Assembly (NCBI GenBank): GCA_035642125.1
Contig: DASQSZ010000034.1
Span: forward strand, 1-64,000
Origin: CALAED01 sp937891035
GTDB taxonomy: Bacteria; Actinomycetota; Actinomycetes; Streptosporangiales; Streptosporangiaceae
DNA: 64,000 nt
Direction: 5' to 3'
The translations under genes were made by a program, and so were the position numbers. Shown here in pieces: positions 1 to 9,090 of the stretch. The notes below the pieces were generated by a model that was given only the letters and a program-made list of their open reading frames with translations, was not told the origin of the DNA and did no database searches. The stretch's first letter is position 1; the number at the start of each line of letters is the position of its first letter.

Positions 1-1299
1 GCAGTACTGCGCCTGCTTGTTGATGATCCGATACACGCAGTCCGAGTACTCGAGGAGCCGGAGCACGGCCTCCCTGTTGCGCGACGTCTCGCGGGAGATC
101 ACCTCGTCCGGCGGGTAGAAGCCGCCGCCGCTGCCCGACGACCCGGGGTACATCTCGAAGGTGTAGGTGAAGATCTTCTGCGAGCCCCAGAGCCAGTCGT
201 TGATCGTCCCGTCCGCGATGTAAAGATCGCTCGACTGCTGGGGCGTGTAGCCGTTGGTGGTGGCCATGTTCTGGCCGAGCGTGGCGTGCGCGTTCCGATC
301 GTCCTGGGTGAGGCCGGTCGCGGTGTCGGAGAACGTGAAGCCGTACGGCCACAAGATCAGCTGGCTGTAGGTGTGGAAGTCGATCCCGGCCTTGATCTGC
401 TGCCGGCCGCCGATGATCCGGCTGCGCACGAAGTTGGCGACGACCCTGACCTCGGGGGCGGACTCGGGGCTCGGGCCGCGGAAGGTCGAGCTCGACGTGC
501 TGCCGGATGAGCCGCCGCAGCAACCCCACTGGTAGGCCCAGTTGCGGTTGAGGTCGGTGCCGACGTTGGTCGACCCGGAGTTGGGCTGCCGGTTCTTGCG
601 CCAGGAGCGGTAGGAGCCGGTGGCGATGTCGTACTCGCCGCCGTCGGGGTTGAGGTCGGGCAGGATCCAGATCTCGCGGGTGTTCACCAGGTTGGTGATG
701 CGCGAGTCCGACCCGTAGTTGTCGGTGAGCAGATTGAGGAGATAGACCGCCATTTCCACGGTCAGGTGCTCGCGGGCGTGCTGGTGGTGGGTGAACAAGA
801 CCTCGGGTTCGCCCTCGTCGGTGCCGACGTTGTCGCTGATCTTGATGGCCATGATGTCGCGGCCCTGGTACGAGGTGCCGATCACGGACTTGCGCGCGAT
901 GGACGGGCGCGCGGCCACGGTGCTGTTGACCTCGGCGGTGAGCTCGGCGAAGTTGTGATAGTTCGAGTCGCTGGCCGGGAAGTCCAGGGTGCCGATGCCG
1001 GTGTCGGGAGACTCGGCCGGCAGCTTGGTCACGGTGAAGCCCAGTCGCTGGATCGCCCGTACCTCCCGCTCGGTGGCGGTGATGGTCACGGTCTGGTGCG
1101 CGAACCCGTCGATGGCGGCGCCGGTGGCGGCGATGGCGCTGCGCTCCTGGGCGGTGCGGACGTTCGAGACGTCGTACTGAGAGGTGGCGGTCGGCTGCGG
1201 GGCCGGTGCGGTCGGACGGGCCGAGGCTTCACCGACGAACGCGCTCGAGGCCAAGAGGATGATCAGCCCGAACACGGCAATGAGGGACTTTCGGCGCAT
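1..1299 (-). CDS. Secreted M14 zinc carboxypeptidase (3' end cut by window)
   Basis: Exported metallopeptidase that would remove C-terminal residues from peptides outside the cell. The protein starts with MRRKSLIAVFGLIILLASSA, a Sec signal peptide. The M14 zinc site is visible: HAREH near residue 173 (His and Glu ligands), a third His in FHTYSQ near 305, and the catalytic Glu in YTFEMYP near 380. All catalytic residues are inside the window although the last codons are not. The start ATG at 1299 has a GGAGG ribosome site six bases upstream. Residues 30-110 look like the usual propeptide. The upstream non-coding stretch carries three GTAAA(G/T) repeats. Family assignment is firm; substrate is unknown. 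Confidence 0.93.
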   Translation of the reverse strand, partial: MRRKSLIAVFGLIILLASSAFVGEASARPTAPAPQPTATSQYDVSNVRTAQERSAIAATGAAIDGFAHQTVTITATEREVRAIQRLGFTVTKLPAESPDTGIGTLDFPASDSNYHNFAELTAEVNSTVAARPSIARKSVIGTSYQGRDIMAIKISDNVGTDEGEPEVLFTHHQHAREHLTVEMAVYLLNLLTDNYGSDSRITNLVNTREIWILPDLNPDGGEYDIATGSYRSWRKNRQPNSGSTNVGTDLNRNWAYQWGCCGGSSGSTSSSTFRGPSPESAPEVRVVANFVRSRIIGGRQQIKAGIDFHTYSQLILWPYGFTFSDTATGLTQDDRNAHATLGQNMATTNGYTPQQSSDLYIADGTINDWLWGSQKIFTYTFEMYPGSSGSGGGFYPPDEVISRETSRNREAVLRLLEYSDCVYRIINKQAQYC

Positions 1300-1478
1300 G
1301 TGCGGCCTCCAAGATGGCGGGGATGGAAAGTCCGGAGGTCGTGCCGGCAAGCGAAGATTGACCTGGGATGACCGGTTTCATCTGCTTGCTTGCGCCTGAT
1401 CGTAAAGATCACCGTAAAGCGAGTAAATGTCAGATTTGTTAATAGGCCGGACCTGGCCGCCCCGCCCGCCGCCTCGCG

Positions 1479-2093
1479 TCAGGGGTTGACGATCGGACCA
1501 CCCGCGAGCCAGGCCCGGCCGCGCTCGTACAGCCGCTCGACCTCGGGGCCCTTCAGGCCGGGCATGTCCGGCTTGACCTGGAAACCTATCCGGGTCTGCA
1601 GGTACGCCAAGTGCCGGTAGCCCGCGGGAAAGCGGTTCAGCAGATCCTGGTCGAGGCCGAGCCGGACGGCCGGATCGACGGGATCCATGCGGTCCTTTTC
1701 ATAGATCGGCTGTCGCAGCACGATGGCCCAGCGCTCAGACCGTTTTTCAAAGAAGTCATAGAACCGGCCCGTGCACGTGACATCGCACGTCACCCCGTCG
1801 ACCTCGGCCCGCTGGGCGATGGTCATCTTGGTCTGGGCGATCGCCCGCCGCCCGGTCACGTCAACGGTGCCGCCGCCGAGGAAATGCAAGATGTTCACGC
1901 CGCGCTCCCAAGCGGCCTTGCTCACCTCGATGAACTCCGCGGCCGGCCCTTGGAACCAGGTCGCCATCATCCTGCCGTCGTCGTGCCAGACGGTCGCGAA
2001 ACGCTCCCAGTCGCCGGCATCGCGGTACAGCGCCCAGTCCTGGACCACTCGCATGATCTCCGACCGGTCGTCGACCTCGCCCACGTCCGCCAC
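1479..2093 (-). CDS. SnoaL-like (NTF2 fold) domain protein
   Basis: A 204-residue protein whose residues 8-140 match the SnoaL-like/NTF2 fold: an early helix with EIMRVVQDWALYRDAGDWER, then TVWHDDGRM and a run of beta strands around TCDVTCTGRFYDFF. Such proteins are often polyketide-type cyclases or ring-hydroxylating dioxygenase small-subunit relatives, but many have no known reaction. A GTG start at 2093 is chosen because GGAGG lies five bases before it; the frame stays open far upstream only because of GC bias and a repeat. It lies downstream of a sulfotransferase gene on the same strand with a 98-bp gap. Function is not assignable beyond the fold. Confidence 0.75.
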   Translation of the reverse strand: MADVGEVDDRSEIMRVVQDWALYRDAGDWERFATVWHDDGRMMATWFQGPAAEFIEVSKAAWERGVNILHFLGGGTVDVTGRRAIAQTKMTIAQRAEVDGVTCDVTCTGRFYDFFEKRSERWAIVLRQPIYEKDRMDPVDPAVRLGLDQDLLNRFPAGYRHLAYLQTRIGFQVKPDMPGLKGPEVERLYERGRAWLAGGPIVNP

Positions 2094-2129
2094 CTCCGCC
2101 TCCCGTACGTTCCGCACCGCACTCGGCAC

Positions 2130-2187
2130 CGCAACACAGCAACGCGGCACCGCAACTCGGCAACGCGGCACCGCGACGCGGCGACGC
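2130..2187. repeat. 21-bp tandem repeat (2.8 copies)
   Basis: Between the SnoaL-like and sulfotransferase genes two 21-bp units (2130-2150 and 2151-2171) differ at only two or three positions, followed by a partial third unit to 2187. Units begin CGCAACnC and end CGCGGCAC. It is non-coding on the strand used by the neighbours. No function is evident. Confidence 0.8.
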
Positions 2188-2191
2188 TTGA

Positions 2192-3037
2192 TCAGGAGTA
2201 GCCCCAAGTCTTGGCGATCTTCTTGAGCGGCGACGGTATCGCGGCGTGCTCGGTGACGTCTCGGGACTGCACACGGCCGGTGCGGATGCGGTCGCTCCAG
2301 TCGCCGAGCCCGGCCTTGTACGTCCGGCCTTCGGCCTGTCCGTACTCCAGCATTCCGGGCTCGTAGTCCACGCCGAGGAACGAACACAGCTCGCGGACCA
2401 CCTTTTCCGGCTCGGCGAGCAGGTCCTCGTAGCGGACGGTGGCGCCGGGCAGTTCGGAGCGCGCCTCCTGCACCGCGGTCGTGTATTTCAGGACGCTGTT
2501 GACGACTTCCTCTTCGGTGTAGCGAGGGCGGGCGCGCCACCAAGAGGCGACGACGTCGCCGGGATGGCGCAGCAGGAAGATGAAGCGGGCGTCCCGCCAG
2601 CAGGCGGCGATGCGCCGCCACATGAACGCATCGTCCGGGGTCTTGTTGACGATGGTCGGCTTACCGCTGCGCATCAGGTCGAGGTGCAGCACCCGGTCCC
2701 ACAGCAGGTGCTGGAGCTCGCGCTGGTCCAGCCCGAGCTCGGCCATGGCCTTGGCGACATAGTCGCCGTCCAGGTCGACCTTCAGATTTCTGAGGTGCAG
2801 CTCGTGCGGGGCGTGCAGCGTCGAGTGGCTGTCCAGGATCATCCGCAGCAGCGTGGACCCGGACCGTACCGACGACAGCACGAATACGGGGCTGCGCAGC
2901 AGCCGATCGTCTCGTGCCGCCATGGCTTCGGCGGCGTGCGAACCCGCGGCCGGTCCGGTGCGGCGAACTCGAACGACTTCATAGCCGGCCCGGCGCAGCA
3001 TCCGGTTAACGGTGTTCTTCAAGCTTGTTGTATTCAT
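2192..3037 (-). CDS. PAPS-dependent sulfotransferase
   Basis: Transfers sulfate from 3'-phosphoadenylyl sulfate to an unidentified acceptor. The 5'-phosphosulfate loop is seen near residue 55 as SSVRSGSTLLRMIL, and the 3'-phosphate-binding region as FLLRHPGDVVASWW near residue 150. A further family signature is YEDLLAEPEKVV near 205, which ends in the typical FLGVDYEP. Length (281 aa) is normal for the bacterial Stf-like family. The ATG at 3037 lacks a strong ribosome site, so the start is less sure than the family. The gene precedes the SnoaL-like gene on the same strand. Confidence 0.88.
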   Translation of the reverse strand: MNTTSLKNTVNRMLRRAGYEVVRVRRTGPAAGSHAAEAMAARDDRLLRSPVFVLSSVRSGSTLLRMILDSHSTLHAPHELHLRNLKVDLDGDYVAKAMAELGLDQRELQHLLWDRVLHLDLMRSGKPTIVNKTPDDAFMWRRIAACWRDARFIFLLRHPGDVVASWWRARPRYTEEEVVNSVLKYTTAVQEARSELPGATVRYEDLLAEPEKVVRELCSFLGVDYEPGMLEYGQAEGRTYKAGLGDWSDRIRTGRVQSRDVTEHAAIPSPLKKIAKTWGYS

Positions 3038-3167
3038 GGAGGCAGGGGTTGTCCGAAAAGGTCACCCGTCACATTAGCGAAGAGTCACGCAGCTAGCCGT
3101 CATTCACGCCAAACGACGTGGCCGGCGTCGCCGGTGGCCGGCGGCCGCGCCCTCCTGTTACGGCTGC

Positions 3168-4829
3168 TCAGCGAGGTCGTGCGCGGCAGGCGCTGTCGAG
3201 GGAGACGGCGTTGTTGCCGCGACCCGCCGGCCCGGTGGTCGCCGTCCCCGGCCGGGTGGCCCGGGGGGTGACGGCCCGGCCGGACGGGCTCGAACCGGGC
3301 CTGGCCGTGCTCGTCTTGGCCGCGCCGGCCTGGGCGCCACCGGTGATGGCCTTGGCCGTAACCGCACGCATGAACAAGATGTTCGGCTGGTAGACGCGGA
3401 ATCCGGCCAGTCTCGACGGGTCGAATGGGAGGCTGCGCACCTGAGCGCCGCGCTTGACCGTCGAGGCCAGGTCCACCAACGCCGGCAACAGCTTGGCCGG
3501 GATGTTGGTGGAGATGGTGTTTTTCGCCGCGGCCGCCAGCTTTTGGACGTGCGTGAGAACCCGCTGTGGGTCGGCCTGGTCGGCGATCGCCTTCATCAGG
3601 CACTTCTGCCGATCCATGCGGCGGAAGTCGTCGTCGGCATGGCGGCTGCGGCCGTACCAGAGCGCCTTTTCTCCGTCCAGCTTGCGCGTGCCGGGCTCGA
3701 TATAGCCGACGGGAGGCAGCCCCCTGGCCGGGTCACCGCCGATCGGCAGCCGTTTTTCGACGTGAACCCGTACGCCGCCGATCGCGTTCACGATGTCCTT
3801 GAAGCCGGCCAGGTTCACCAGGACGTAGTAGTGGATCTTCAGCCCGACCAGGTAGCCGATCACCTCTTTGAGCAGCTGCGGGCCCCGGCGCCCGGCGCGG
3901 TAGCCGGGGGTGAGCCCGGGATGCCGTTCGCCCATGATGTACAGCTCGTTCAGCAGACCCTGATCGCCGGGATCGCCGGTATAGCCGTTCGGCCACCGCG
4001 ACCGCAGTCGCGGCGGCATCTGGAAGCGCTGCAGCGCCCGCGGCAGGCTGATCAGCACGGTGTCGCCGGTCTTGGTGTCGATGCTGGCGACCGTCATCGA
4101 GTCGGTGCGGATGCCGGTGCGGGACTTCCCGCCGTCGCCGCCCAGCAGCAAGATGTTGACGCGCGGCAGGTTCTGCCACGGATCCGCCGCGTCGATCCCC
4201 GGGCCGGAACGATCGTCTCCGGGGAAGATGTCCTGCAGCGTGTTGCGCAGCACGTACGTCGCGTTCGCCGCGTAGACCATGGGCGCGCACACGCCCACCA
4301 CCAAGACCAGGACGAGCGTGCCCGACAGCAGCCGCGCCACGGTCGGCAGCTCATCCGGCCGCACCAGCTGGTAGGAGCGGATCACCACGGTGCTCCACAC
4401 GAACGCCAGCACCAAGATGCCCAGGGTGATGCCGTTCAGCCAGACCCGCTCCACTGCGATCGGCGCAAGTGTCCGGGAGAACCCCGCCGGAATCCCCACC
4501 GCGATCGTCGCGGCCCCGGCCACCAGCAAGCCCCACAGCGCCATGAGCGTAAACCCGGCCGGCCGCCGGCCGACGCGCACGTGGGCGATGCCCCACACGA
4601 GGGTGGAGGCGAGCGTGAGTCCAAGCGCCGCCCATCCCCCGCCGGCCGGGCCGGCCCCCCGCCGGCGAACCCGTCGGCCGACCCGCCGGTATGAGCGCCG
4701 CGATGCGCGCCGAGACCGACGAGGTGGCCGGGCCGGCTGGGCCGGCCGGGATGGCCGGGATGGCCGCGGTGGTGCCGCCCCGGCCTCCACCCAGTCGTCA
4801 TCACGCCAAGCCGTGCGGGCTCGTGCCAT
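3168..4829 (-). CDS. LytR-CpsA-Psr (LCP) family cell-wall polymer ligase
   Basis: LCP proteins attach phosphate-linked glycopolymers (teichoic acids, arabinogalactan, capsule) to peptidoglycan outside the membrane. The 553-residue protein has a very basic, proline-rich N-terminus, about four membrane helices between residues 55 and 205, then the LCP domain: RTDSMTVASIDTKTGDTVLI, SLPRAL, GYLVGLKIHYYVLVNLAGF, and ALWYGRSRHADDDFRRMDRQ. The usual SxPRD box reads SLPRA, so its Asp is replaced. The C-terminus is a low-complexity tail. The start at 4829 is chosen for GGAG five bases upstream; an upstream in-frame ATG at 4868 has no such site. It is divergent from the acyltransferase gene. Confidence 0.9.
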   Translation of the reverse strand: MARARTAWRDDDWVEAGAAPPRPSRPSRPAQPARPPRRSRRASRRSYRRVGRRVRRRGAGPAGGGWAALGLTLASTLVWGIAHVRVGRRPAGFTLMALWGLLVAGAATIAVGIPAGFSRTLAPIAVERVWLNGITLGILVLAFVWSTVVIRSYQLVRPDELPTVARLLSGTLVLVLVVGVCAPMVYAANATYVLRNTLQDIFPGDDRSGPGIDAADPWQNLPRVNILLLGGDGGKSRTGIRTDSMTVASIDTKTGDTVLISLPRALQRFQMPPRLRSRWPNGYTGDPGDQGLLNELYIMGERHPGLTPGYRAGRRGPQLLKEVIGYLVGLKIHYYVLVNLAGFKDIVNAIGGVRVHVEKRLPIGGDPARGLPPVGYIEPGTRKLDGEKALWYGRSRHADDDFRRMDRQKCLMKAIADQADPQRVLTHVQKLAAAAKNTISTNIPAKLLPALVDLASTVKRGAQVRSLPFDPSRLAGFRVYQPNILFMRAVTAKAITGGAQAGAAKTSTARPGSSPSGRAVTPRATRPGTATTGPAGRGNNAVSLDSACRARPR

Positions 4830-5050
4830 ACGGTCTCCTGGTCCGCGCGCAGGGACGCCGGTCTCCACGCATCATGATCGGGGATGCCGGGCCCGGCCGC
4901 CCGAGTTTTGCGAGAGGACCGCCCCGACGTGCGCACACACCCACCACTAGTTACCAAGTTTCACAAGTATCTCGACAAGCGCCACAAGTCTCAAATAGCG
5001 GCAAAGCCGCTGATCATGTCATCAACGGCTACCGTTGCGGGGTGCCCCCC

Positions 5051-6415
5051 ATGCGCGCCCCCGCCTCGGTCCCTCCTGCCCACCCGCCGGATCACACCGC
5101 GCCCGCCCCTGGTCAGCCGGCCCCCGATCAGCTTGCCTCTGATCAGCTTGCCTCTGATCAGCCGGCTCCGCCGCCGCTGGTGCGGCTGGGCTGGCTGGAC
5201 GCGCTGCGCGCCATCGCCGCCCTGGTCGTGGCCTTTCAGCACGCGGCCTATCGGTACGTGCCGAGCCTGCACTGGGAGATCACGCAATGGTTCGACCCAG
5301 GCACGTATGGCATCACCGTGTTCTTCCTGGTCAGCGGCTACATTGTGCCGGCGTCGCTGAGCCGTACCGGCAACGTCCGCGGGTTCTGGATTAGTCGCCT
5401 GTTCCGGATATATCCGTTGTGGGCCGTCGCCTCGACGGCGATCGTGCTGCTTGCCGTCACCGACGTCGCCGAGTGGCGCTTTGGGTTGCCGGACCTCGCG
5501 CCGGGTACGGCCGTGCTCGCCCACGTCACCATGCTGCAAGATCTGCTGTTCGTGCCGAGTGTGATCAACGTGCTGTGGACGCTGTCGTATGAGATGGCGT
5601 TCTATCTGCTGGTGGTCGCGTTGTTCACGACCCGGCTGCACACCCGACCGGCGCCCATCGCGGTCGCGTTCGCGCTGGGCGCCGTGGTGTGCGGAAGCCT
5701 GCTGCCGGTGGCCGGCCTGTCCCAGGCCGCGGGCATCGACGTGGTCGTCGCGGTCGCCACGGTCGCCGCCCTGGGCGCGATCGGCTGCGCCATGTCGGGC
5801 CATGCGGTGGTACGTACCGCGGGGGCGCTGCTCGGCGGCGTGCTCAGCCTCGTCCTCGTCATCGGCAACGGGCGGGTCGGCCCATGGCAGGGGCTGGCGA
5901 TCATGGCGACGATGTTCCTCGGCACGGCCATCTACCAGGCCGAACGCGGGCATGCCAGCCGCCGCGTCGTGGCCGTCGCCGCCGCCGTGGTGCTGGCCTG
6001 CTCCGTCGCCGCCGGGGCGTGGCATTCGCGCACCTGGGGCCTGCCGGCGGCGGCCGAGGCGGCCTTCCAGCGCGGCTGGGCGTCGGCCATGGTGCTGGCC
6101 GCGCTCACCTTCGGCCTCGGGCTGGCGCTGCGCCACCGGCGGCTGCCTCGCCTGCTGACCGGGATCGGCCTGATCAGCTACTCGATCTATCTGTTGCACC
6201 CCGCGCTGTTCCAGAGCCTCGATCACATCGTCGGCCGCCCCCGGCACGACGCCCCCGGCATGCTCGCCGCCGCGTTCGGCGTACTGCTGCTGGTGAGCTG
6301 GGTCTCCTACCGGCTCGTCGAGGCGCCGGCGCAACGCCTCGGCCGCGCCCTCGCCCGCAGGTGGAGTTCACCCGCGACCACCGCGACCGCTGCCACAGCC
6401 GCGAACGCCGGTTAG
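5051..6415 (+). CDS. Acyltransferase 3 family integral membrane protein
   Basis: A 454-residue membrane O-acyltransferase of the OafA/YrhL type, expected to move acyl groups onto surface polysaccharides or small molecules. After a proline-rich 40-residue leader the hallmark start is WLDALRAIAALVVAFQHA, with the conserved His, then FFLVSGYIV and SRLFRIYPLW. About ten hydrophobic helices follow and the protein ends in the usual VSYRLVEAPAQRLGR. ATG 5051 is selected; a GTG nine bases upstream is possible. It is divergent from the LCP gene with a 221-bp gap, and both may act on envelope polymers (inference). Confidence 0.9.
   Translation: MRAPASVPPAHPPDHTAPAPGQPAPDQLASDQLASDQPAPPPLVRLGWLDALRAIAALVVAFQHAAYRYVPSLHWEITQWFDPGTYGITVFFLVSGYIVPASLSRTGNVRGFWISRLFRIYPLWAVASTAIVLLAVTDVAEWRFGLPDLAPGTAVLAHVTMLQDLLFVPSVINVLWTLSYEMAFYLLVVALFTTRLHTRPAPIAVAFALGAVVCGSLLPVAGLSQAAGIDVVVAVATVAALGAIGCAMSGHAVVRTAGALLGGVLSLVLVIGNGRVGPWQGLAIMATMFLGTAIYQAERGHASRRVVAVAAAVVLACSVAAGAWHSRTWGLPAAAEAAFQRGWASAMVLAALTFGLGLALRHRRLPRLLTGIGLISYSIYLLHPALFQSLDHIVGRPRHDAPGMLAAAFGVLLLVSWVSYRLVEAPAQRLGRALARRWSSPATTATAATAANAG
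5126..5161 (+). repeat. 15-bp tandem repeat inside the acyltransferase leader
   Basis: GATCAGCTTGCCTCT occurs twice in exact tandem (5126-5140, 5141-5155) followed by GATCAG, and encodes DQLASDQLASDQ in the proline-rich N-terminal linker. It preserves the reading frame and probably varies in copy number. Confidence 0.85.
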
Positions 6416-6664
6416 CCGAGTTCACTTAATCCCGTAGCCCTCCGTGATCATACTGCACCTCATTGTATATTTCGTGTTAAAGGGCGTTCAGGTGAAGTTC
6501 AGCAGGTAGGCGCCATTCACACTCCTGAACAGCCTTGATGGTGGTCCCCCGACACCGGGTCCGCCAGGCAGGGCAAGTCATCCCGTGGTGCGCCAGCTCA
6601 TCACCGAGGTTGCACGGGATCGCCTGACACGCGAGCGCATGCTGTGGTCAGCCTGAGAGGGACT

Positions 6665-7474
6665 ATGCCGAACACCCGACCGCAAAACGACGAGAAGGTA
6701 GGTCAAGATTCAGGCCAAGGCTGGGTTTGGGTACTGGGGGTCACGTTCTTAGTCATCGCGCTTGGGCTTGGAATGTATATGCTGGTGGCGGGACTGAATG
6801 CAGCCGGTCAGCTGGCCAGCGTGGTCGGAGCCATGGCCGCTATAGCAGGGTTGATGGGTGGAGTGACGGGGGGCTTTCGTTGGCAGCCCCACCTTCGGTT
6901 CTCCAGAAAGGCATTGATTGGCGCCGCTATTGCGGCCCTTGCCACCATCGTGACCGTGAGCACCGTGATCGTTCCCAGGCTAGGACACGGCACCGTCCCG
7001 CCGAGCCCGCCCCCTGGGCGCAAGGTCGTCGACGACGGCCGTGCGTTTGGCCCACGCGGATCGAGTCGTTTCACCGTGACGATCGATCCAGCAAACACGG
7101 GGGTACGAGTGATCCGTCGTCTCGACGCCGGTATCGCCTTGCAGAGCGCGACCATTACTGTGAACGGAACCAGGGCCGGACAATGGCAGCCTCTGCCCAT
7201 TCAGCTCAACTATCGCTGGCGTGACCAAAGCATCTACATTCCGCAATCTCTGACCGCAGGGCAACGATCGCTTACCATTGTCAACACATTCATATCCTCC
7301 ACGCAGGACTTCAACGAGTTCGCCTACTTCATCGATCACAAGGTGGACGAAAGATGGTCTACCAGCGACATTCTCGACATCGGCCCTGACCATCTCGCCA
7401 GCGAAGACGCCCACCATTACCGCATTAGCGAGGAGACTTTTGCCGGGCCACGAGCCTATGAATACCCAAGGTAG
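6665..7474 (+). CDS. Membrane protein with C-terminal extracytoplasmic beta-rich domain
   Basis: A 269-residue protein with hydrophobic segments near residues 17-42 and 50-65 and another near 82-105, then about 130 residues that look like a beta-sandwich (VTIDPANTGVRVIRRLD, ATITVNGTRAGQW, RSLTIVNTFI). That domain recalls the jelly-roll parts of glycoside-hydrolase-associated proteins, but I cannot name a family with confidence. ATG 6665 is preceded by GAGAGGG. GC content is visibly lower and codon use more relaxed than in its neighbours, which may mean recent acquisition. It sits alone between the acyltransferase and nudC. Confidence 0.75.
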   Translation: MPNTRPQNDEKVGQDSGQGWVWVLGVTFLVIALGLGMYMLVAGLNAAGQLASVVGAMAAIAGLMGGVTGGFRWQPHLRFSRKALIGAAIAALATIVTVSTVIVPRLGHGTVPPSPPPGRKVVDDGRAFGPRGSSRFTVTIDPANTGVRVIRRLDAGIALQSATITVNGTRAGQWQPLPIQLNYRWRDQSIYIPQSLTAGQRSLTIVNTFISSTQDFNEFAYFIDHKVDERWSTSDILDIGPDHLASEDAHHYRISEETFAGPRAYEYPR

Positions 7475-7520
7475 GAGCGGACGGTGGCTGTCGGGCGCCG
7501 CAGCCGGAAGACCGACGGGG

Positions 7521-8408
7521 TCAGGCGTGCAGCCAGGATTCGATGAGGTAGCGGTCGATCGAGTCGGGCCTGCCGAGGTGACCGCGGGCGCGGCGCCGGT
7601 CCAGCAGTTCGGCGCGGCTGAACCAACGGGCCTGGATGAGCTCGTCGCCGTCGATGTCGATGGCGTCGCTGAGGGCGCGGGCGTGGAAGCCGAGCATAAG
7701 GCCGGCGGGGAAGGGCCAGGCCTGGGATGCCCGATAGGTCACCTCGCCAATGGCGACGCCGGCCTCTTCGGCCACTTCCCGGCGTACGGCGTCTTCGAGG
7801 CACTCACCGACCTCGACGAAGCCGGCCAAGAGCGCGTAGGCGTCGGGGGCGGCGCCGGCATGGCGGGCCAGCAGGCAGCGGGTCGGCTCGCCGGGCGCCT
7901 CGACCAGGGTGATGATGGCCGGCTCGATGCGCGGGAAATGCTGCCGTCCGCAATCGGCGCATCGCCGCGTGGCGCCACCATCCGCAAGCTTCGTGGGGGC
8001 GCCGCAGCCACCGCAATAACGCTGATTGCGATGCCAGTGGCACAACCCGCGGGCGTAGGCGAGCACGGCGGCCTCGGCCGGGGCGAGTCGGCCGACGATG
8101 CGGCGCAGCTCGACCGCGGCGTCGGCGCCGACGGCCGCGAGCGCGTCACTTTCCGCCAAGGCGGACAGATCGACGGCGAAGACCGGCACATGGTCGTCCA
8201 GGCCGAGAAAGACCGGTTCCCCCTCGATCGGCGGCGGGTTCAGTACGGCGCCATCCCGGAGCAGGCACCGATCCCGCCACAACGGGATGGTCCTGCGCTC
8301 GGGGTGGGCCAGCTGATCGCGCAGCCAGGCGGAGTCGCCGCGTCTCCGGCCCGCCCGATCGAGCGGCCCGCCGTTGTAGGGCAGGTCACTCCGAACCACA
8401 TATGCCAT
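7521..8408 (-). CDS. nudC: NAD(+) diphosphatase / mRNA-decapping Nudix hydrolase
   Basis: Hydrolyses NADH/NAD to NMN(H) and AMP and, in studied homologues, removes NAD caps from RNA. The 295-residue protein has the expected order: N-terminal domain, zinc ribbon YCGGCGAPT...CADCG near residues 140-160, and a perfect Nudix box GFVEVGECLEDAVRREVAEE near 210. The NudC-specific motif after it reads SQAWPFPAG, close to the usual SQPWPFPxS. The start at 8408 is set by AGGAGG six bases upstream; a longer frame extends through the regulatory gap. It is divergent from an Lrp/AsnC regulator 48 bp away, which may control it. Confidence 0.93.
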   Translation of the reverse strand: MAYVVRSDLPYNGGPLDRAGRRRGDSAWLRDQLAHPERRTIPLWRDRCLLRDGAVLNPPPIEGEPVFLGLDDHVPVFAVDLSALAESDALAAVGADAAVELRRIVGRLAPAEAAVLAYARGLCHWHRNQRYCGGCGAPTKLADGGATRRCADCGRQHFPRIEPAIITLVEAPGEPTRCLLARHAGAAPDAYALLAGFVEVGECLEDAVRREVAEEAGVAIGEVTYRASQAWPFPAGLMLGFHARALSDAIDIDGDELIQARWFSRAELLDRRRARGHLGRPDSIDRYLIESWLHA

Positions 8409-8444
8409 GAAACCTCCTATGCCGTACACAATCCAGCAAAACGC

Positions 8445-8450
8445 TAATAT
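8445..8450 (+). promoter_or_regulatory. -10 element giving a leaderless Lrp/AsnC mRNA
   Basis: TAATAT lies so that transcription would begin about seven bases later, at the ATG at 8457. No ribosome binding site precedes that ATG, so the transcript is probably leaderless. The -35 region is not recognisable. The short gap is shared with divergent nudC. Confidence 0.5.
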
Positions 8451-8456
8451 TCCCAT

Positions 8457-8897
8457 ATGGACGATGTCGACCGGGCGCTGCTGCGGCGGCTGCAAGACGA
8501 CGCCACCCAGCCGTACGCCGCGCTCGGGCAGGCGGTCGGCCTATCCGCCGCGGCGGCCCACGAGCGCGTCCGCAAGCTGCGGGCCCGCGGCGTGATCCAG
8601 CGAACAACGGTCACGATCGATCCGGACGCCGCCGGCCTCGGCGTGCTGGCGTTCGTCCTGGTCGAGGCCAACAGCTGGATGGGCGACGCACACGATGCCT
8701 TCGCGGCCATCCCCGAGATCGAGGAAGCCCACATCATCGCCGGCCCGGCCTCAGTGCTCCTGAAGGTGCGCACCAGCGACACCCAATCCCTGCAACACGT
8801 CTTGCGTCAGATCTTCGACATCGACGGCGTCACCGGCACCAACACGATCGTCGTCCTCGAAACCGCCTTCACCCACCCCGTCAACCTCGCCCCATAG
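8457..8897 (+). CDS. Lrp/AsnC family transcriptional regulator
   Basis: A 146-residue regulator with the N-terminal winged helix-turn-helix (DVDRALLRRLQDDATQPY, then LSAAAAHERVRKLRARGVI) and the C-terminal RAM ligand-binding fold (LVEANSW, IIAGPASVLLKVRT, GVTGTNTIVVLET). Such proteins form octamers and sense amino acids or related metabolites. It is divergent from nudC, and autoregulation plus control of nudC from the 48-bp gap is likely. The ATG at 8457 has no Shine-Dalgarno sequence. Confidence 0.92.
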   Translation: MDDVDRALLRRLQDDATQPYAALGQAVGLSAAAAHERVRKLRARGVIQRTTVTIDPDAAGLGVLAFVLVEANSWMGDAHDAFAAIPEIEEAHIIAGPASVLLKVRTSDTQSLQHVLRQIFDIDGVTGTNTIVVLETAFTHPVNLAP

Positions 8898-9090
8898 GGA
8901 GAAGGCAGGCCCACACCCAACGGTGTGAACTACTGTCTGGCGGCCCAACTCGCGACCCAATAGGGGCCCTCAGACTGCCCAACGGAAGCGAACGCCGCGT
9001 CGTCGTGAGGACCATAAACGCCTTGGACCGGCCTATGGTGCTGGATTGAGCGGCAGCGGGAACCGCGCACAACGTCTGATCAGACGCGTA

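Noticed and set aside
2130..2187. CRISPR array
   Set aside because: The units are contiguous without spacers and there are no cas genes. No CRISPR array is visible anywhere in the window.
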